In this document: positions 49,801 through 58,400 of the stretch, piece after piece
How the letters are laid out: each line of letters opens with the position of its first letter
Numbering within the stretch: position 1 is the stretch's first letter
From: Archilochus colubris
Taxonomy: Eukaryota > Chordata > Aves > Apodiformes > Trochilidae
Direction: 5' to 3'
DNA length: 64,000 nucleotides
Assembly: GCA_023079485.1 (NCBI GenBank)
Contig: CM041083.1
Coordinates: forward strand, 169,467,400-169,531,399
Position numbers and translations under genes: made by a program
The notes under the pieces: generated by a model
Told to the model about the DNA's origin: nothing
Seen by the model: only the letters and a program-made list of their open reading frames with translations
Databases searched by the model: none

Positions 49801-50744
49801 GAAAAAGTAGAGTAAGTGTCTAAACTCTGTTTAGTAAACACAGCTTTGACAGTTGTCTAGAAAGCTAAAGAGAATAAATTTTGTTTTTGTGAGTGTTGCT
49901 TCTGTTGTATGGGTTTTTTTGTTGGCTTTTTTTTTTTTTTTAGCAAGAGCCTGTGCAAGCTGGCAAACTCATCATTGCCTTAGGGTAGGCTTTCTTCCAT
50001 ATATATAGCTTGACACATAAGCAAAGGAAGATTTTTTTTTTCTTGGACGTTGGATGAAAAAGGATGTTTTCAGATACACTGATCTCTGCTCCCAAGTGAT
50101 AGTTTAACTTAACCCTCACCTTTTCCTCAAAATGTTATTATTTCCCAGCTCTGGAGACACTGTTTTCATTGAGGGTGGCATCTGTGCCACACAAACCACA
50201 CTATATGTTGTGAAAAGAAAATCCACATCCTTTTATTAAGACTGAGTCTTGCCTTTTTATATGTGCATTATTGGCATGGGAGGGGTGGCAAATGTCTTCA
50301 TCTTGTGTTCAGAATTTCCTGTTTTCTGCAGTCGTGATGAACCACAGCCCTCATACCTGTGGCACCACATCATTTGAAAAAATGTCACTGCCCCCAGAAG
50401 AAAAATTTGTGAAAACTGCCCTAAAGAAAACTGCCTGAATCTTGTGGAAATTTTTGTTTGCGTAGATGTGGGAATAACGATTAACTCCTTACAACTGATC
50501 TCTTATGAGCTAATGTTTTGAGAATAACTTCTGGAACTGTTAATCAGGATGTGCCGGTCAAAATATTTTGTTTTGTGTTCTCCTGTCTCCCATTCAGCTT
50601 TCCAGAAGGCTACGAGAAAGAGATTGGAAAGTTGGAGATCTCTTGCAAGCAGTGCTGAAATATTGTGAAATTATAGAGAAGGCAGCTGATGGAGAGCAAG
50701 CTCTGAACAAGTCTTTGGTCAGCTGGCTTCTGGAAAATGTCTGA
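18632..50744 (+). CDS. AKAP11: A-kinase anchoring protein 11 (AKAP11/AKAP220), full coding span
   Basis: Large scaffold protein that anchors the cAMP-dependent kinase PKA through its regulatory subunits. Family knowledge also links it to GSK3-beta, PP1, vesicle and ER membranes, and autophagic turnover of PKA RI. The coding sequence joins 18632-18691, 24492-24608, 27795-27842, 29138-29272, 30311-30575, 31024-35674, 37932-38087, 42693-42776, 43532-43578, 45802-45962 and 50598-50744. It totals 5868 nt plus no unpaired bases, giving 1956 residues; the last three bases are the stop TGA. Landmarks: acidic [14 protein letters not shown] near residue 190, EFFDSFD at 357-363 (FFAT-like), thirteen [YF]Axx[LVMI] helices between 574 and 1745, TPP motifs at 1150-1196, the likely RII-binding helix at 1736-1752, WSNL at 1789 and WSSL at 1818 (LIR-like), and the C-terminal SWLLENV. 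No frameshift or stop interrupts it. The gene is intact. Confidence 0.97.
18744..18921 (+). repeat. Direct repeat A, left copy (178 bp)
   Basis: Matches 19206-19383 at 174 of 178 positions with no gaps. Starts at cagtctgataatgaa and ends at tttttaaggat. Its outer flank toward exon 2 differs from the flank of the right copy, so the repeat edges are sharp. Confidence 0.95.
18926..19201 (+). repeat. Insert B between the direct repeats, copy of 23504-23779
   Basis: This 276-bp segment matches 23504-23779 at 267 of 276 positions with no gaps. About 160 bp is CR1-derived and about 115 bp is ordinary intron sequence next to that CR1. Four-base spacers (gtcc, tttg) separate it from the direct repeats on each side. 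It is the derived copy, because here the CR1 part is cut off at both the copy edges, while the CR1 at 23036 is continuous to its 3' tail. Confidence 0.93.
19206..19383 (+). repeat. Direct repeat A, right copy (178 bp)
   Basis: Second copy of 18744-18921, with four substitutions. Followed by unrelated sequence (tacttac...). Confidence 0.95.
19705..19730 (+). repeat. TTTA microsatellite
   Basis: About six uninterrupted units of the tetranucleotide TTTA in intron 2. Confidence 0.9.
23036..23665 (-). repeat. CR1 LINE fragment, antisense in intron 2
   Basis: Begins on the + strand with the CR1 tail (catggaatcatagaatgg), followed by the usual 3' blocks in reverse complement up to 'tagcactggtcccagtgcc'. 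Substitutions and short internal losses make it moderately old; it has no long open frame. The right end is approximate. Its distal part was the source of the insert at 18926-19201. Confidence 0.9.
23504..23779 (+). repeat. Source copy of insert B
   Basis: Runs from inside the CR1 at 23036-23665 into about 115 bp of non-CR1 intron sequence, ending at aagctgaat. The whole block reappears at 18926-19201 with 9 substitutions and no gap. Confidence 0.93.
24492..24608 (+). CDS. AKAP11: AKAP11 exon 3 (residues 21-59)
   Basis: Acceptor ttgtttttcag|AAT, donor GAG|GTTTGG (a weak donor), phase 0 at both ends. Encodes 39 residues including [20 protein letters not shown], which resembles the SVKSLLQSQKELCSV segment of mammalian AKAP11. 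Confidence 0.95.
24609..27794 (+). other. AKAP11: AKAP11 intron 3
   Basis: No exon or mobile element recognised. It has a short (CCCTA)-type stretch at about 25391-25407, a 10-base C-run near 25692 and A/T-rich sequence. Confidence 0.7.
27795..27842 (+). CDS. AKAP11: AKAP11 exon 4, 48-nt micro-exon (residues 60-75)
   Basis: Acceptor tttattttacag|ATT, donor AAG|GTACAG, phase 0 at both ends. Encodes [16 protein letters not shown], matching the VTFLGFNEE segment of the mammalian protein. Being 48 nt and phase 0-0, skipping it would keep the frame. Confidence 0.93.
27843..29137 (+). other. AKAP11: AKAP11 intron 4
   Basis: Contains a G-run and G/T-rich low-complexity tract at about 28101-28231. 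No exon recognised. Confidence 0.75.
29138..29272 (+). CDS. AKAP11: AKAP11 exon 5 (residues 76-120)
   Basis: Acceptor tttaaaacag|GAG, donor CAG|GTAAAC, phase 0 at both ends. Encodes 45 residues starting [20 protein letters not shown], corresponding to the DLAAVSLELPDLLNSL region of mammalian AKAP11. Confidence 0.95.
29273..30310 (+). other. AKAP11: AKAP11 intron 5
   Basis: AT-rich intron ending in a T16 tract (30292-30307) and an AAG acceptor. A short CR1 remnant lies at 30148-30236, about 75 bp before exon 6. Confidence 0.75.
30148..30236 (+). repeat. CR1 LINE 3'-end remnant, sense orientation
   Basis: The blocks 'cccatggcagagaggtt', 'ggaactagatgatcttta' and a decayed tail 'cattctttgattctactctgtg' are the last roughly 90 bp of a CR1 element on the + strand. 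It is the only CR1 piece inside AKAP11 in sense orientation. Confidence 0.8.
30311..30575 (+). CDS. AKAP11: AKAP11 exon 6 (residues 121-209)
   Basis: The acceptor is an uncommon AAG after a T16 run (AAG|AGT); the donor is GCTG|GTAAG, leaving phase 1. Encodes [19 protein letters not shown] and the acidic [21 protein letters not shown], which is almost identical to the mammalian protein as I recall it. A second in-frame AG lies 6 nt inside (30316), so use of it would drop two residues. Confidence 0.95.
30576..31023 (+). other. AKAP11: AKAP11 intron 6 (448 bp)
   Basis: Short AT-rich intron; acceptor ctttcttcacag before exon 7. Nothing else seen. Confidence 0.85.
31024..35674 (+). CDS. AKAP11: AKAP11 exon 7, giant 4651-nt exon (residues 209-1759)
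   Basis: Acceptor tcttcacag|GT, donor ATAAG|GTAATA; enters in phase 1 and leaves in phase 2. Carries most of the protein. In order: basic, serine-rich region; acidic EDSDSEVS followed by EFFDSFD at 357-363 (codons from 31467); the first four [YF]Axx-type helices at 574, 604, 667 and 710; a low-complexity polar linker; helices at 958 and 1072; proline/threonine motifs [11 protein letters not shown] (1150-1160) and [10 protein letters not shown] (1187-1196); acidic EEVESSEDE; helices at 1251, 1312, 1404, 1426, 1509 and 1595; and the final helix [16 protein letters not shown] at 1736, the likely PKA RII site. One unbroken frame of this length is strong evidence for function. The codon at 31026 is GTG and is internal, not a start. 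Confidence 0.98.
35675..37931 (+). other. AKAP11: AKAP11 intron 7
   Basis: AT-rich, with an A-run near 37077-37089. No mobile element or exon recognised. Acceptor ttttttgtttag. Confidence 0.75.
37932..38087 (+). CDS. AKAP11: AKAP11 exon 8 with first WxxL motif (residues 1759-1811)
   Basis: Acceptor tttgtttag|C, donor GACAG|GTAACT; phase 2 at both ends (156 nt). Encodes [20 protein letters not shown], then [19 protein letters not shown]. The WSNL at 1789-1792 with acidic residues around it fits the LC3-interacting (LIR) pattern [WFY]xx[LIV]. Mammalian AKAP11 has nearly the same sequence here as I recall it. Confidence 0.96.
38088..42692 (+). other. AKAP11: AKAP11 intron 8
   Basis: Largest unit in the 3' half apart from intron 11. 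Contains the TA/GT/TA/CA microsatellite at 40809-40876; otherwise AT-rich with no recognised exon or mobile element. Acceptor tcttctcctggcag. Confidence 0.75.
40809..40876. repeat. Compound TA-GT-TA-CA microsatellite
   Basis: About 30 bp of (TA)n, then (GT)n, a second (TA)n and (CA)n. The GT and CA blocks are complementary, so the tract can fold back on itself around the central TA block. Likely polymorphic in length. Confidence 0.95.
42693..42776 (+). CDS. AKAP11: AKAP11 exon 9 with second WxxL motif (residues 1811-1839)
   Basis: Acceptor tctcctggcag|T, donor GACAG|GTTGGT (weak); 84 nt, phase 2 at both ends. Encodes [15 protein letters not shown] and [16 protein letters not shown] at 1818-1821 with following acidic residues again fits an LIR pattern. 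Exon length and phases mean it could be skipped without a frame change. Confidence 0.95.
42777..43531 (+). other. AKAP11: AKAP11 intron 9 (755 bp)
   Basis: No exon or repeat recognised; acceptor ttaaaaatgcag. Confidence 0.8.
43532..43578 (+). CDS. AKAP11: AKAP11 exon 10, 47-nt acidic micro-exon (residues 1839-1855)
   Basis: Acceptor aaaatgcag|T, donor GAAG|GTAATG; enters in phase 2, leaves in phase 1, so it cannot be skipped without a frameshift. Encodes [15 protein letters not shown], an acidic linker that follows the WxxL exons, as in the mammalian protein. Confidence 0.92.
43579..45801 (+). other. AKAP11: AKAP11 intron 10
   Basis: Contains a TTTTA repeat near 44381-44399 and an A/T-rich patch at about 45525-45640 with repeated 'aataaacaac' motifs, roughly 160 bp before exon 11. 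A cysteine-rich 93-codon ORF at 45037-45318 is probably chance. Acceptor tttaatatcag. Confidence 0.7.
45802..45962 (+). CDS. AKAP11: AKAP11 exon 11 (residues 1855-1908)
   Basis: Acceptor ttaatatcag|GT, donor TTT|GTAAGT; enters in phase 1, leaves in phase 0. Encodes [20 protein letters not shown] and [15 protein letters not shown], matching the ITNIDMEP...HDSANKEF segment of mammalian AKAP11. Confidence 0.95.
45963..50597 (+). other. AKAP11: AKAP11 intron 11
   Basis: A 17-bp tandem duplication (actagttttatattg twice) lies at about 48154-48185, and T-runs near 49929 and 50033. No exon or mobile element recognised. Acceptor ctcccattcag. Confidence 0.75.
50598..50744 (+). CDS. AKAP11: AKAP11 exon 12, C-terminus and stop (residues 1909-1956)
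   Basis: Acceptor cccattcag|CTT. Encodes [20 protein letters not shown], then [20 protein letters not shown] and VSWLLENV, stopping with TGA at 50742-50744. The [10 protein letters not shown] and WLLEN blocks are diagnostic of the AKAP11 C-terminus and are related to the C-termini of other AKAP110-type proteins. Confidence 0.97.
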   Translation, partial: LSRRLRERDWKVGDLLQAVLKYCEIIEKAADGEQALNKSLVSWLLENV

Positions 50745-51686
50745 GAAATCCAAAGATGCAACACTCTATACTTCATTCCTCTTTTGAAAGGAGCTAGAAA
50801 GAACACAGACACGTGAAGTGAAATTAGACTAATGAATGTTCAAGTAATTGTCAGCATTTAAAAGACCTTGAGGTGAAAGTCAAAATAGCTGTGCTGTGCT
50901 TTGTGATACTGTGCACATGGTTTGTTTATTCAGTCCTTAATCGGTATCGTCCACCCGCGCGGAACTTGTATTTACTGCTGTGTTCAGACCATTGAAATCT
51001 TTATATTAAAAAAATCTCGTCTATGATAGTGGTTCAGAGGAGACAGTCTCAGGCATGATATTCAGGATTCCTGCTGTGCCAGGGTAGCTCTTTTTTTCTG
51101 ACTTGTACGTGTGTTGTATTCACAGTGGGACTAAGAGCACTGATGTTCTGCAAAAGTCTGTTCTGGAATACCTTGCTTGCAGACAAGGGAAAAAAATACT
51201 GACATTGGCCAGTAGTTACGTGCCCACGGGGGTTCCATTCCCAGGAAGAAGATGGTGACCTGCCCAAGCAGCCCCTTAATGCAGTCTGGCTTCTTGGCCA
51301 CCTTTATCAAGCTGAACTATGTGCTGATGTGAGAGCCTGAAACTGTTGAGGTGCAAATAAGTGTTCCTTTTTGTTGACTACTACAGAGCTGGTGACTGCT
51401 GGTAGAGAGGCAGAGTCTATAGCTGAGCAGAATTACATACATAATTCTTTAGCAAGGTTTCCTGAAGCTTGCCAATCGAGTTTAAATGGCTAAATTTCTT
51501 GCTGAGCTTTTTGTATGCAGATATTTCTGTGACATTAATTATGTGTCAAAGAAATTGTATGTTAGTCTCTCTCATAAATATGCTAAAAGTAGCAGATAGA
51601 AACAGCGTCTCCTGAGGATTTTGGCCATTGTTTTGACAGTCCAATTGTTTATTTCTTAACCTCCATATATTAAATTTCCTTTCACA

Positions 51687-51692
51687 AATAAA
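51687..51692 (+). terminator. Candidate proximal poly(A) signal AATAAA
   Basis: Canonical hexamer about 940 nt after the stop codon, followed by the U-rich 'ataattttgttactc'. It would give a short 3' UTR isoform. Confidence 0.4.
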
Positions 51693-54673
51693 GATAATTT
51701 TGTTACTCAATAAGCACTTCAGCATTTAGCAAAGAAAGCTAACTGAAATGTAAAGGGGAAATGTATTGCAAATTGATTTTGCATTTTTCTGAACTACCTT
51801 CACTGAATTATTTTTTTAAAGGCACTTCTGATCAAGTCTTTTTAGCAGTCTGATAGGTTTCTCACCAGCACTGCTGAGTTGCCTTTCTTTCTGAAGGAAA
51901 ATATGGACCTTTACATATCCTGTGGTTTGAAAATGCTCTTTGGGTTTTGTGTTTTTGTACATCCTTTGAGAGAAAAAGGCATGTGCTGGTAATTACTATG
52001 TGGCCACCTCAAATCTCGTATCATTTGTAGGAGAATCATGGAGTCTTACTTATTTTGGATGAAGAGAAGAATCTTAATAGCTTTTTTGTAGAAAAATACA
52101 CAGTTGACAAGGACAGAGATAAAATCTCTAAATCTGTTCTTGAATTTTAATGGAATATATAAAATTCTGATTTCCCCTACCCCCTAAATTACCATAAGGT
52201 GTCACGCTTGTAAACTCAGGAGCACTCCCTTTGCAATGTCTTTATGTTTCAGGAAGACATTCCAATAATCTTTTTACCAAGACCTAGTTTGTTTCATCAG
52301 ATGGCATCTGGATTTCTGCTTTGGATCTGGCAAAGTTCATCTTTCTCACAGAATAAAAGATTTTTGATCTTTCTGTATATGCACATTTGTGTGTTCCCAC
52401 AGGTGTGTGCACACAAAGATACATGTATGGATCTATACGTGTAGGAGATCTCACCAATATGAACTTAGAATATGAATTTTTACCACTACCTTAAAATTCT
52501 GTTATATTCATCATTTATTACCTCACTTCATGTATCACTTCACTCATTGAAAGATCTGTGTGCCATGTGACAGAAAGACTTAGAACCATTATAAGATCTT
52601 TTCTCTTGTTATGGGTAATACAGTGCCAAGCACCAGGGATCATTTTTCTCTAGAGCCTAAAGCAAGGGGGGAAGAATCTTAATTCTTGTATTTGGAAAAC
52701 AGGACTAGTTTTTTCAGTATTTTTGAAGAGCTGTTCAAAAACTGTCTAGAATATTTCATTTTTTTCTTCCAACACACCCATGCTTCATTCTTCCCTTTTT
52801 TTATGGTTGACTTTTGACATTGTTTCAGAGAAAACTTCAAAACTATTCTCTAACATCTTCCCCTTAAGACAGCAATAATATATACATTTACCTGTAAAAA
52901 TGGAATGTCAAGAAAATGAAATACTAAAAACAATGCCTTGGCATTAAATTCTGCTGTGAGTATTGGAACTTTGCATTCTCACCAAGTGGAATATCAGGAC
53001 ATGAAGATGCAGTAGTCTAGTACAGTGTTTCTCTACATGTCCAAAACCAAACTGAGAAAGATTGAAGACACTGTAAATGTACAAAGCTAAACAATGGAAA
53101 AAAAGAAACAAACAAAACACCACCACAGAAACAGCCATCTTTTAAGAGATTTACTCAGTATGTTGTATTTTATAAAACTGAAATGTTTTTTCTTTTATTA
53201 CTTTTCTGGAGAAAGGCAGAGGATTGTGGGGTTCCCAAAGCTTACATTCAAAAAGCTAAATAGACAATAGTTGCACCAAAAATATTTTTTTATAAATGGA
53301 ATCTTGTTTTCAGAGTGGATCAGATATATTACATAGCTATTGGCTGGGTTTATATCAAGGAAAAAAATGATTTAGTAGCCCTAATGAAGGTCTTAAACAA
53401 TATTAAACTCCTGACCACATATCCAGATATGCGAACTGAAAATGTGAGGGGCCACTTTTTGGTCCATTTAGAGCAGACAACTCTGCTTTATAAAGAAACA
53501 TAATAAGATAGTTGGTTTCCCCTTGCATTTTTTCTGTATGGAAAAGCTGCCTTGGTAATTTAATTTTTACATTGAGTAAAATAAATACAATGATGGTAGT
53601 GTTCCAGGTGACACCCTGTCTCAAACACTTCATAAAATACGTTCAGTGTTCTGAAAAATGGAAGTGTTTGGATCTTTTGTAAGATTATCTAGAAAAAGCA
53701 CTTTTAAAATAACTCCCTCTATAAATTAACAATTAGAAGTGGCCATATTAAAAAACATTTAAATATTCAGAAGGGGTGCATAAATAATACAGAAATGTGC
53801 ATAAAGCCTTAAAATAAAAACCAAATAAAAGTCAAACCCATGTGCTAAAATTTAAGATTTACTGTCTCACAATAAAAAAAGTAGCTTAGATGATGGACTT
53901 GAATGCAGTTTGTGTAGTACGCTTGTTCTTGAGTTTTGAAAGATTGTGGAAGCTTTTTAAAAAACAAACAAAACCCAAAAACCCAGTAACCCACATTCCG
54001 AGACCAGTTAGGTCTCTCAAAAAGTGGTATCAGATTTTAAACACTACATTTTCTAACGTAACTTTGTCTGGGACCTTTTCTATAAAGAGCCACATATTGT
54101 TGGAAATGGGAACACAGTAAGTAGTTAACACTGTCACCAGCGCAAAGCCCCTTAGATTTATGCAGTTTATTATGCAAAGAAAAACACAAGATTCAGGAAT
54201 GATTTTAGTGTAAGAGTTCTGGCTTTTCAGCAAGAGCCACTACTGTCAAGCATTTACTGTACTTGAGCTCTGAAGACACAAGTACAGAGTCCAGCCACTG
54301 TAGTCACTTTATTTTCTACCATCTCTGTACATTCCTGTTGTATAGATGGAGTTGTAGTTTCAGGGGGCCTTTGTTCTGTTGTGATGTCTGAACTTAATTT
54401 AGTATTTAATACTAAATTTTATTATAATTTGCTGGAACCGCTGCTTATTTGTGCAGTGTTACAGTAATTCACAGCCCAGTTAGTGATGCAATTGTATACC
54501 AAAAGCAGTTTGAGTAACTATAAATGTTTATGTAACTGTACTTAATGAATATGAAGGTCTTGTACTGTATAATGGTGACAAGTTTTGCCATTTTAGTAAT
54601 TTAACTATATTCAGTTTTCAGATTATGAACTCCAGGTTGCACTAAATTTGTCCTTGTTTTAGCAGTGGCTTAA

Positions 54674-54679
54674 AATAAA
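54674..54679 (+). terminator. AKAP11: Likely distal AKAP11 poly(A) signal AATAAA
   Basis: Canonical hexamer in 'taaaataaaatacatttcac', followed within 40 nt by the G/U-rich 'tttgagagtgctgttatttcttg'. The next 300 bp lead into a CR1, so this is the last good candidate before repeats begin. Confidence 0.6.
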
Positions 54680-54700
54680 ATACATTTCACTGGCTTTGAG

Positions 54701-55000
54701 AGTGCTGTTATTTCTTGTAAATTCATTGAACCTTCATTTATTTAATTTTTTTATCATCTAACTCGGCTAAGATTGGTCTTGGTCAGTGGCTGTGTGAAGG
54801 CACTTGAGGAATGGTATAGTTAATAGTGCATCAGCAGATGGCACACTTCTTACAGCATTAAATTGGTGTCCAGGAAGAATGTGTGAACTCTGCTTCACTA
54901 TCTTTGGGTTGAAAGGTAAACCCATAGTTCAGGTTAGGTGAAGTAAAGCGTTGTGTGAATCATGTGAGGAGACATTAGGCAAGAAATCAATTTACTCAAT
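54701..55000. other. Spacer between AKAP11 end and CR1
   Basis: About 300 bp of AT-rich sequence; nothing recognised. Confidence 0.6.
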
Positions 55001-55485
55001 CATAGAATCATAGAATTTTCAGGGTTGGAAGAGACTTTTAAGATCATCCAGTTCCAACCCCCCTGCCATGGGCAGGGTCACCTCCCACTAGATCAGGTTG
55101 CTCAGAGTCCTGTCCTCTTGGGCCTGAAAAACTTCCAGGGATGGGGCTCCCACCACCTCTCTGGGCAACCTGTGCCAGTGCCTCACCACCCTCACGGTAA
55201 AGAACTTCTTCCTAACTTCCAATCTAAATCTCCCCTCCTCTAGTTTGAATCCATTCCCCCCAGTCCTATCACTACCTGACACCCTCAGAAGTCCCTCCCC
55301 AGCTTTCCTGTAGCCCCCTTCAGATACTGGAAGGCTACAAAAAGTTCTCCTCAGAGCCTTCTCCTCTCCAGACTGAATAACCCCAACTCTCTCAGTCTGT
55401 CCTCACAGCAGAGCTGCTCCAGCCCTCTGATGATCCTCATGGCCCCTCTCTGAACACACTCCAGCACATCCATGTCTTTCTTGTA
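55001..55485 (-). repeat. CR1 LINE fragment, 3' end
   Basis: Starts on the + strand with two tail repeats (catagaatcatagaat), then the reverse-complement CR1 3' blocks through 'ctctgatgatcctcatggcc' and 'ctccagcacatccatgtctttctt'. 5'-truncated. No open reading frame of note beyond short pieces. Confidence 0.92.
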
Positions 55486-58400
55486 TTCCCCTTGATCTCC
55501 CTGTCTAGATTTGAAAGTAATACAAAAATTAATAACCAGTTTCTCTCAATCTCATCTTCCTGGAAGCTAGGTTAGGGAGGCTGGCTTGGTTTTTTCATGT
55601 GGTATTTGCCTGTGGCAAATTGTACAGCATTCAGGGAATGGTCTACAAGTGAGCTTTAGGGTCTTCTGGACAAGAGCAGGAATATCCTGCCGTTGAAAAT
55701 GTATGGAACATGAAATTCCACAGACTTATTCAGAATCCTCAAGTGTATTAGTGTCTTGTGAAATCTACCAAACAGCATATTGTGAAGTACCCCAAAATAG
55801 AAATGCTGAACAGAGATGCCATGCACGGATAGGGTTTCTAAGATTCAGAAGTACTGCTGTTGCAAATAGCTGTCTTAATATTGTTTGTTTTATGTGTATG
55901 TTGTGAATCTGCTAATCTCATCTCTGTTTCATTTAAAGGGTTAGGAAATTTTTGCTGAAGTTGCTTCTAAACCAGTATGCATCTGCATCTCTCCTTGATT
56001 CTTTCTTTTTGGAATGGTTGTTTAAAGGAGGTTTCTAAAGTACTTACGAGATTATTTCAGAAAGGAGCATTCTGTGCTTCAAAGATATTCCTCTGGTTTG
56101 TATAATTCTTCATATTCAGTAATGTAGAAAATATATGTTAACTGGAGCAACAAAACTTGAAAAACATTGTACAGCCAAAAAAGGTGGGTGGTAAGTTTGA
56201 GGAAAAAAAATAAATAAATTGTGAAACAAAGAAGAGGATATTCATGTGGAAGATTAGTCTGAGCTTTTTTTCTTACTGCCTGGACTTTATTTTTCTTTCT
56301 TTCAGCAGTCTGGTTCTGGCTGGTTTTATTCAACCACAGAACAGTATCCATGCACTTTGTTTAACCTTGGTGTATTAAATTGAGAGTTAAGTCTCCAGCT
56401 AGTCCGTAGCCTTCACCCAAGATGTGTGCTGCTCCATCTTCTGCTGCCATTGCTCGGACCTTCCTCTCACTCCGTAGCCTGAGCTTCTGGTGGGACTGAA
56501 TTCCATGCTGGTTACTGCTCCGAGCCTCTGATTGGAAGGTGGCTACAGAAAGTGAGTCATGCCAAGGCTGAAAAAATGTACCCAGAGCCCTAACCTTACT
56601 GGGTATTGAGCACCCTGTTAATCAAATGCTGTCTCTTCCCCTGCTGTTACAGCAAACCACAAAGCGTGTGACTGCCTGGGCTAAGGGAACAAACCATGAC
56701 AAGCATGAGACCCTGTCTGTGGTCAAGGTACTGGCTATCTAATCCCTGGTGACACAACACCTTTCCACAGGAATCCCAAAGGCTGGAAACTGGGGGCCTT
56801 TATATTGTCTAGAATACACTCTGTCTTGCCTTCATTCCTCCAAAACTTCCTGCTGTTTCTAGGACTGTGAAGGAGCTTTGTGGGGTGTATTTTGGTTTTT
56901 CTTGGTGTTTTTGTTTGTTTATTTTTTTGTTCGGCTGATTTTTGTTATTAATTAAGAATAGGAAAAAGAGAACACTTGCATGAGTTACTTGATTTGCTTT
57001 CCTGAAGTTCCAGAGCTTCGGCCAGGAATAAGATGAATATCAAAAAAGAAATGGTGTCGTAATGTGGTATTTTTTTTCTGCCATCTGCCCCTGTAGCCCA
57101 CTCATTGCCAAACTCTTACTATTTTGTACAGTATGCACCTTGTATGGCATCCAAATCTCCTCCTACATTTTCCTTGTGGCTGTTGCTGGTTTCTACTTTT
57201 TTTTTTTCTGACCCTTGTCCCATCTTTGGAGTATGGCTGTCATCTTCTGCTTCTTTCTTGACCCTTCTCTGTTGTCCTGATGTGACTTCTGGCCTTCTCA
57301 TTCTTGGCCAGTGGAAGTGGTTAAAAACCAGCAAGTGGAGTCTTCTTAGCTGGGAGGCTATGGAATAAAGTTTGCCTACCAGAAATCATCAAGCAGTGAA
57401 GAAGAGCTAAACTTGCTTTTGGCTGAGTTTTTCACTCCTGTAGGAAAGTAATCTGTGGTTGCTTTGGTTTGGAACCCAACTTACTGCTTGCAAAACCCGT
57501 AGTTTTTATGCTGATTGGAGAGTAACTTTTAAAGCTGACACTGAAATTTAATGTAACTCTAACATATGTTATTGATGTGGATGTATATTCTGTGTGCTGC
57601 ACCTTCCAGGCACACACAGGGCAAAACTCATTTAAAAGCTGGCAAAATCCCAGTTATCTCACTCACTCACATCAGGTCTCTGTTTAGATAGATTAAATAA
57701 ACTTTAAAAACAAATAGTCAATGTCTCTGTTTCTGAGAGGAACTTGTTTTCATTATTACTGCCCTGCAATAGTGTGTTCTGAGCAGATGTGTGTTCTGAG
57801 CTGGGTGGGTTCTTCACACCAACTCAGTTGCATTATTTATGCTGGTCCAAAAATGTTAACACACAGAAATACAGCAAAGGACACCTCATGCTGGAAGTTG
57901 TAGATTTGGAGGAGATGCCTGATATTTCTCAGGAAACTACAACATGACTCTATGGAAACCAAACTGTGAAAGCAGCTGGTTAGAATGGAGTTGTTTAGAG
58001 AAAGCATGTCAAGAGAAATGGCAATACTTGACTGCCATGTTGAACAGAACTCTTTATGGTATGTTATGCAGTATTTATCAGAGAAGATTTAAGATTTTCC
58101 AGCTGAGTCCAAAGGCACTGGCCTTAAGAGAGCTTCCAAGCAAACTCTTGCAGGGCTGTGAGATGTTTAACTACTGGGGTAGCAGAATAGTGGTAACTGA
58201 TCATACGCATTTTTCATCTGCTTTATTTAGGAGGTTCAGGACATGGCTTGCATCTGAATTTAATGCTGTGAACTATGACTTGAAGATTTTATCTTTAGGG
58301 TGGTCAGAGTCACCAAAGTGTTAAGCCTGAGACTTCCTGACAAGACAAGTACGTGCTGGCATCTTCAACAAAACCTCTTTTCCTGTGACTGCATCAGAAA

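Larger units (their letters stand above)
50745..54700 (+). other. AKAP11: AKAP11 3' UTR (end approximate)
   Basis: AT-rich sequence without mobile elements between the stop codon and a terminal AATAAA at 54674. Its length of about 4 kb fits the long 3' UTR known for mammalian AKAP11. Possible proximal poly(A) signals are ATTAAA at 51005 and AATAAA at 51687, 52352, 53579 and the 53814-53875 cluster. Absence of CR1 over 4 kb is consistent with constraint. Confidence 0.7.

Noticed and set aside
57944..58324. 126-codon ORF downstream of AKAP11
   Set aside because: No recognisable domain, no promoter-like or CpG context, and AT-rich composition like its surroundings. An expressed transcript or conservation would be needed to revive it.
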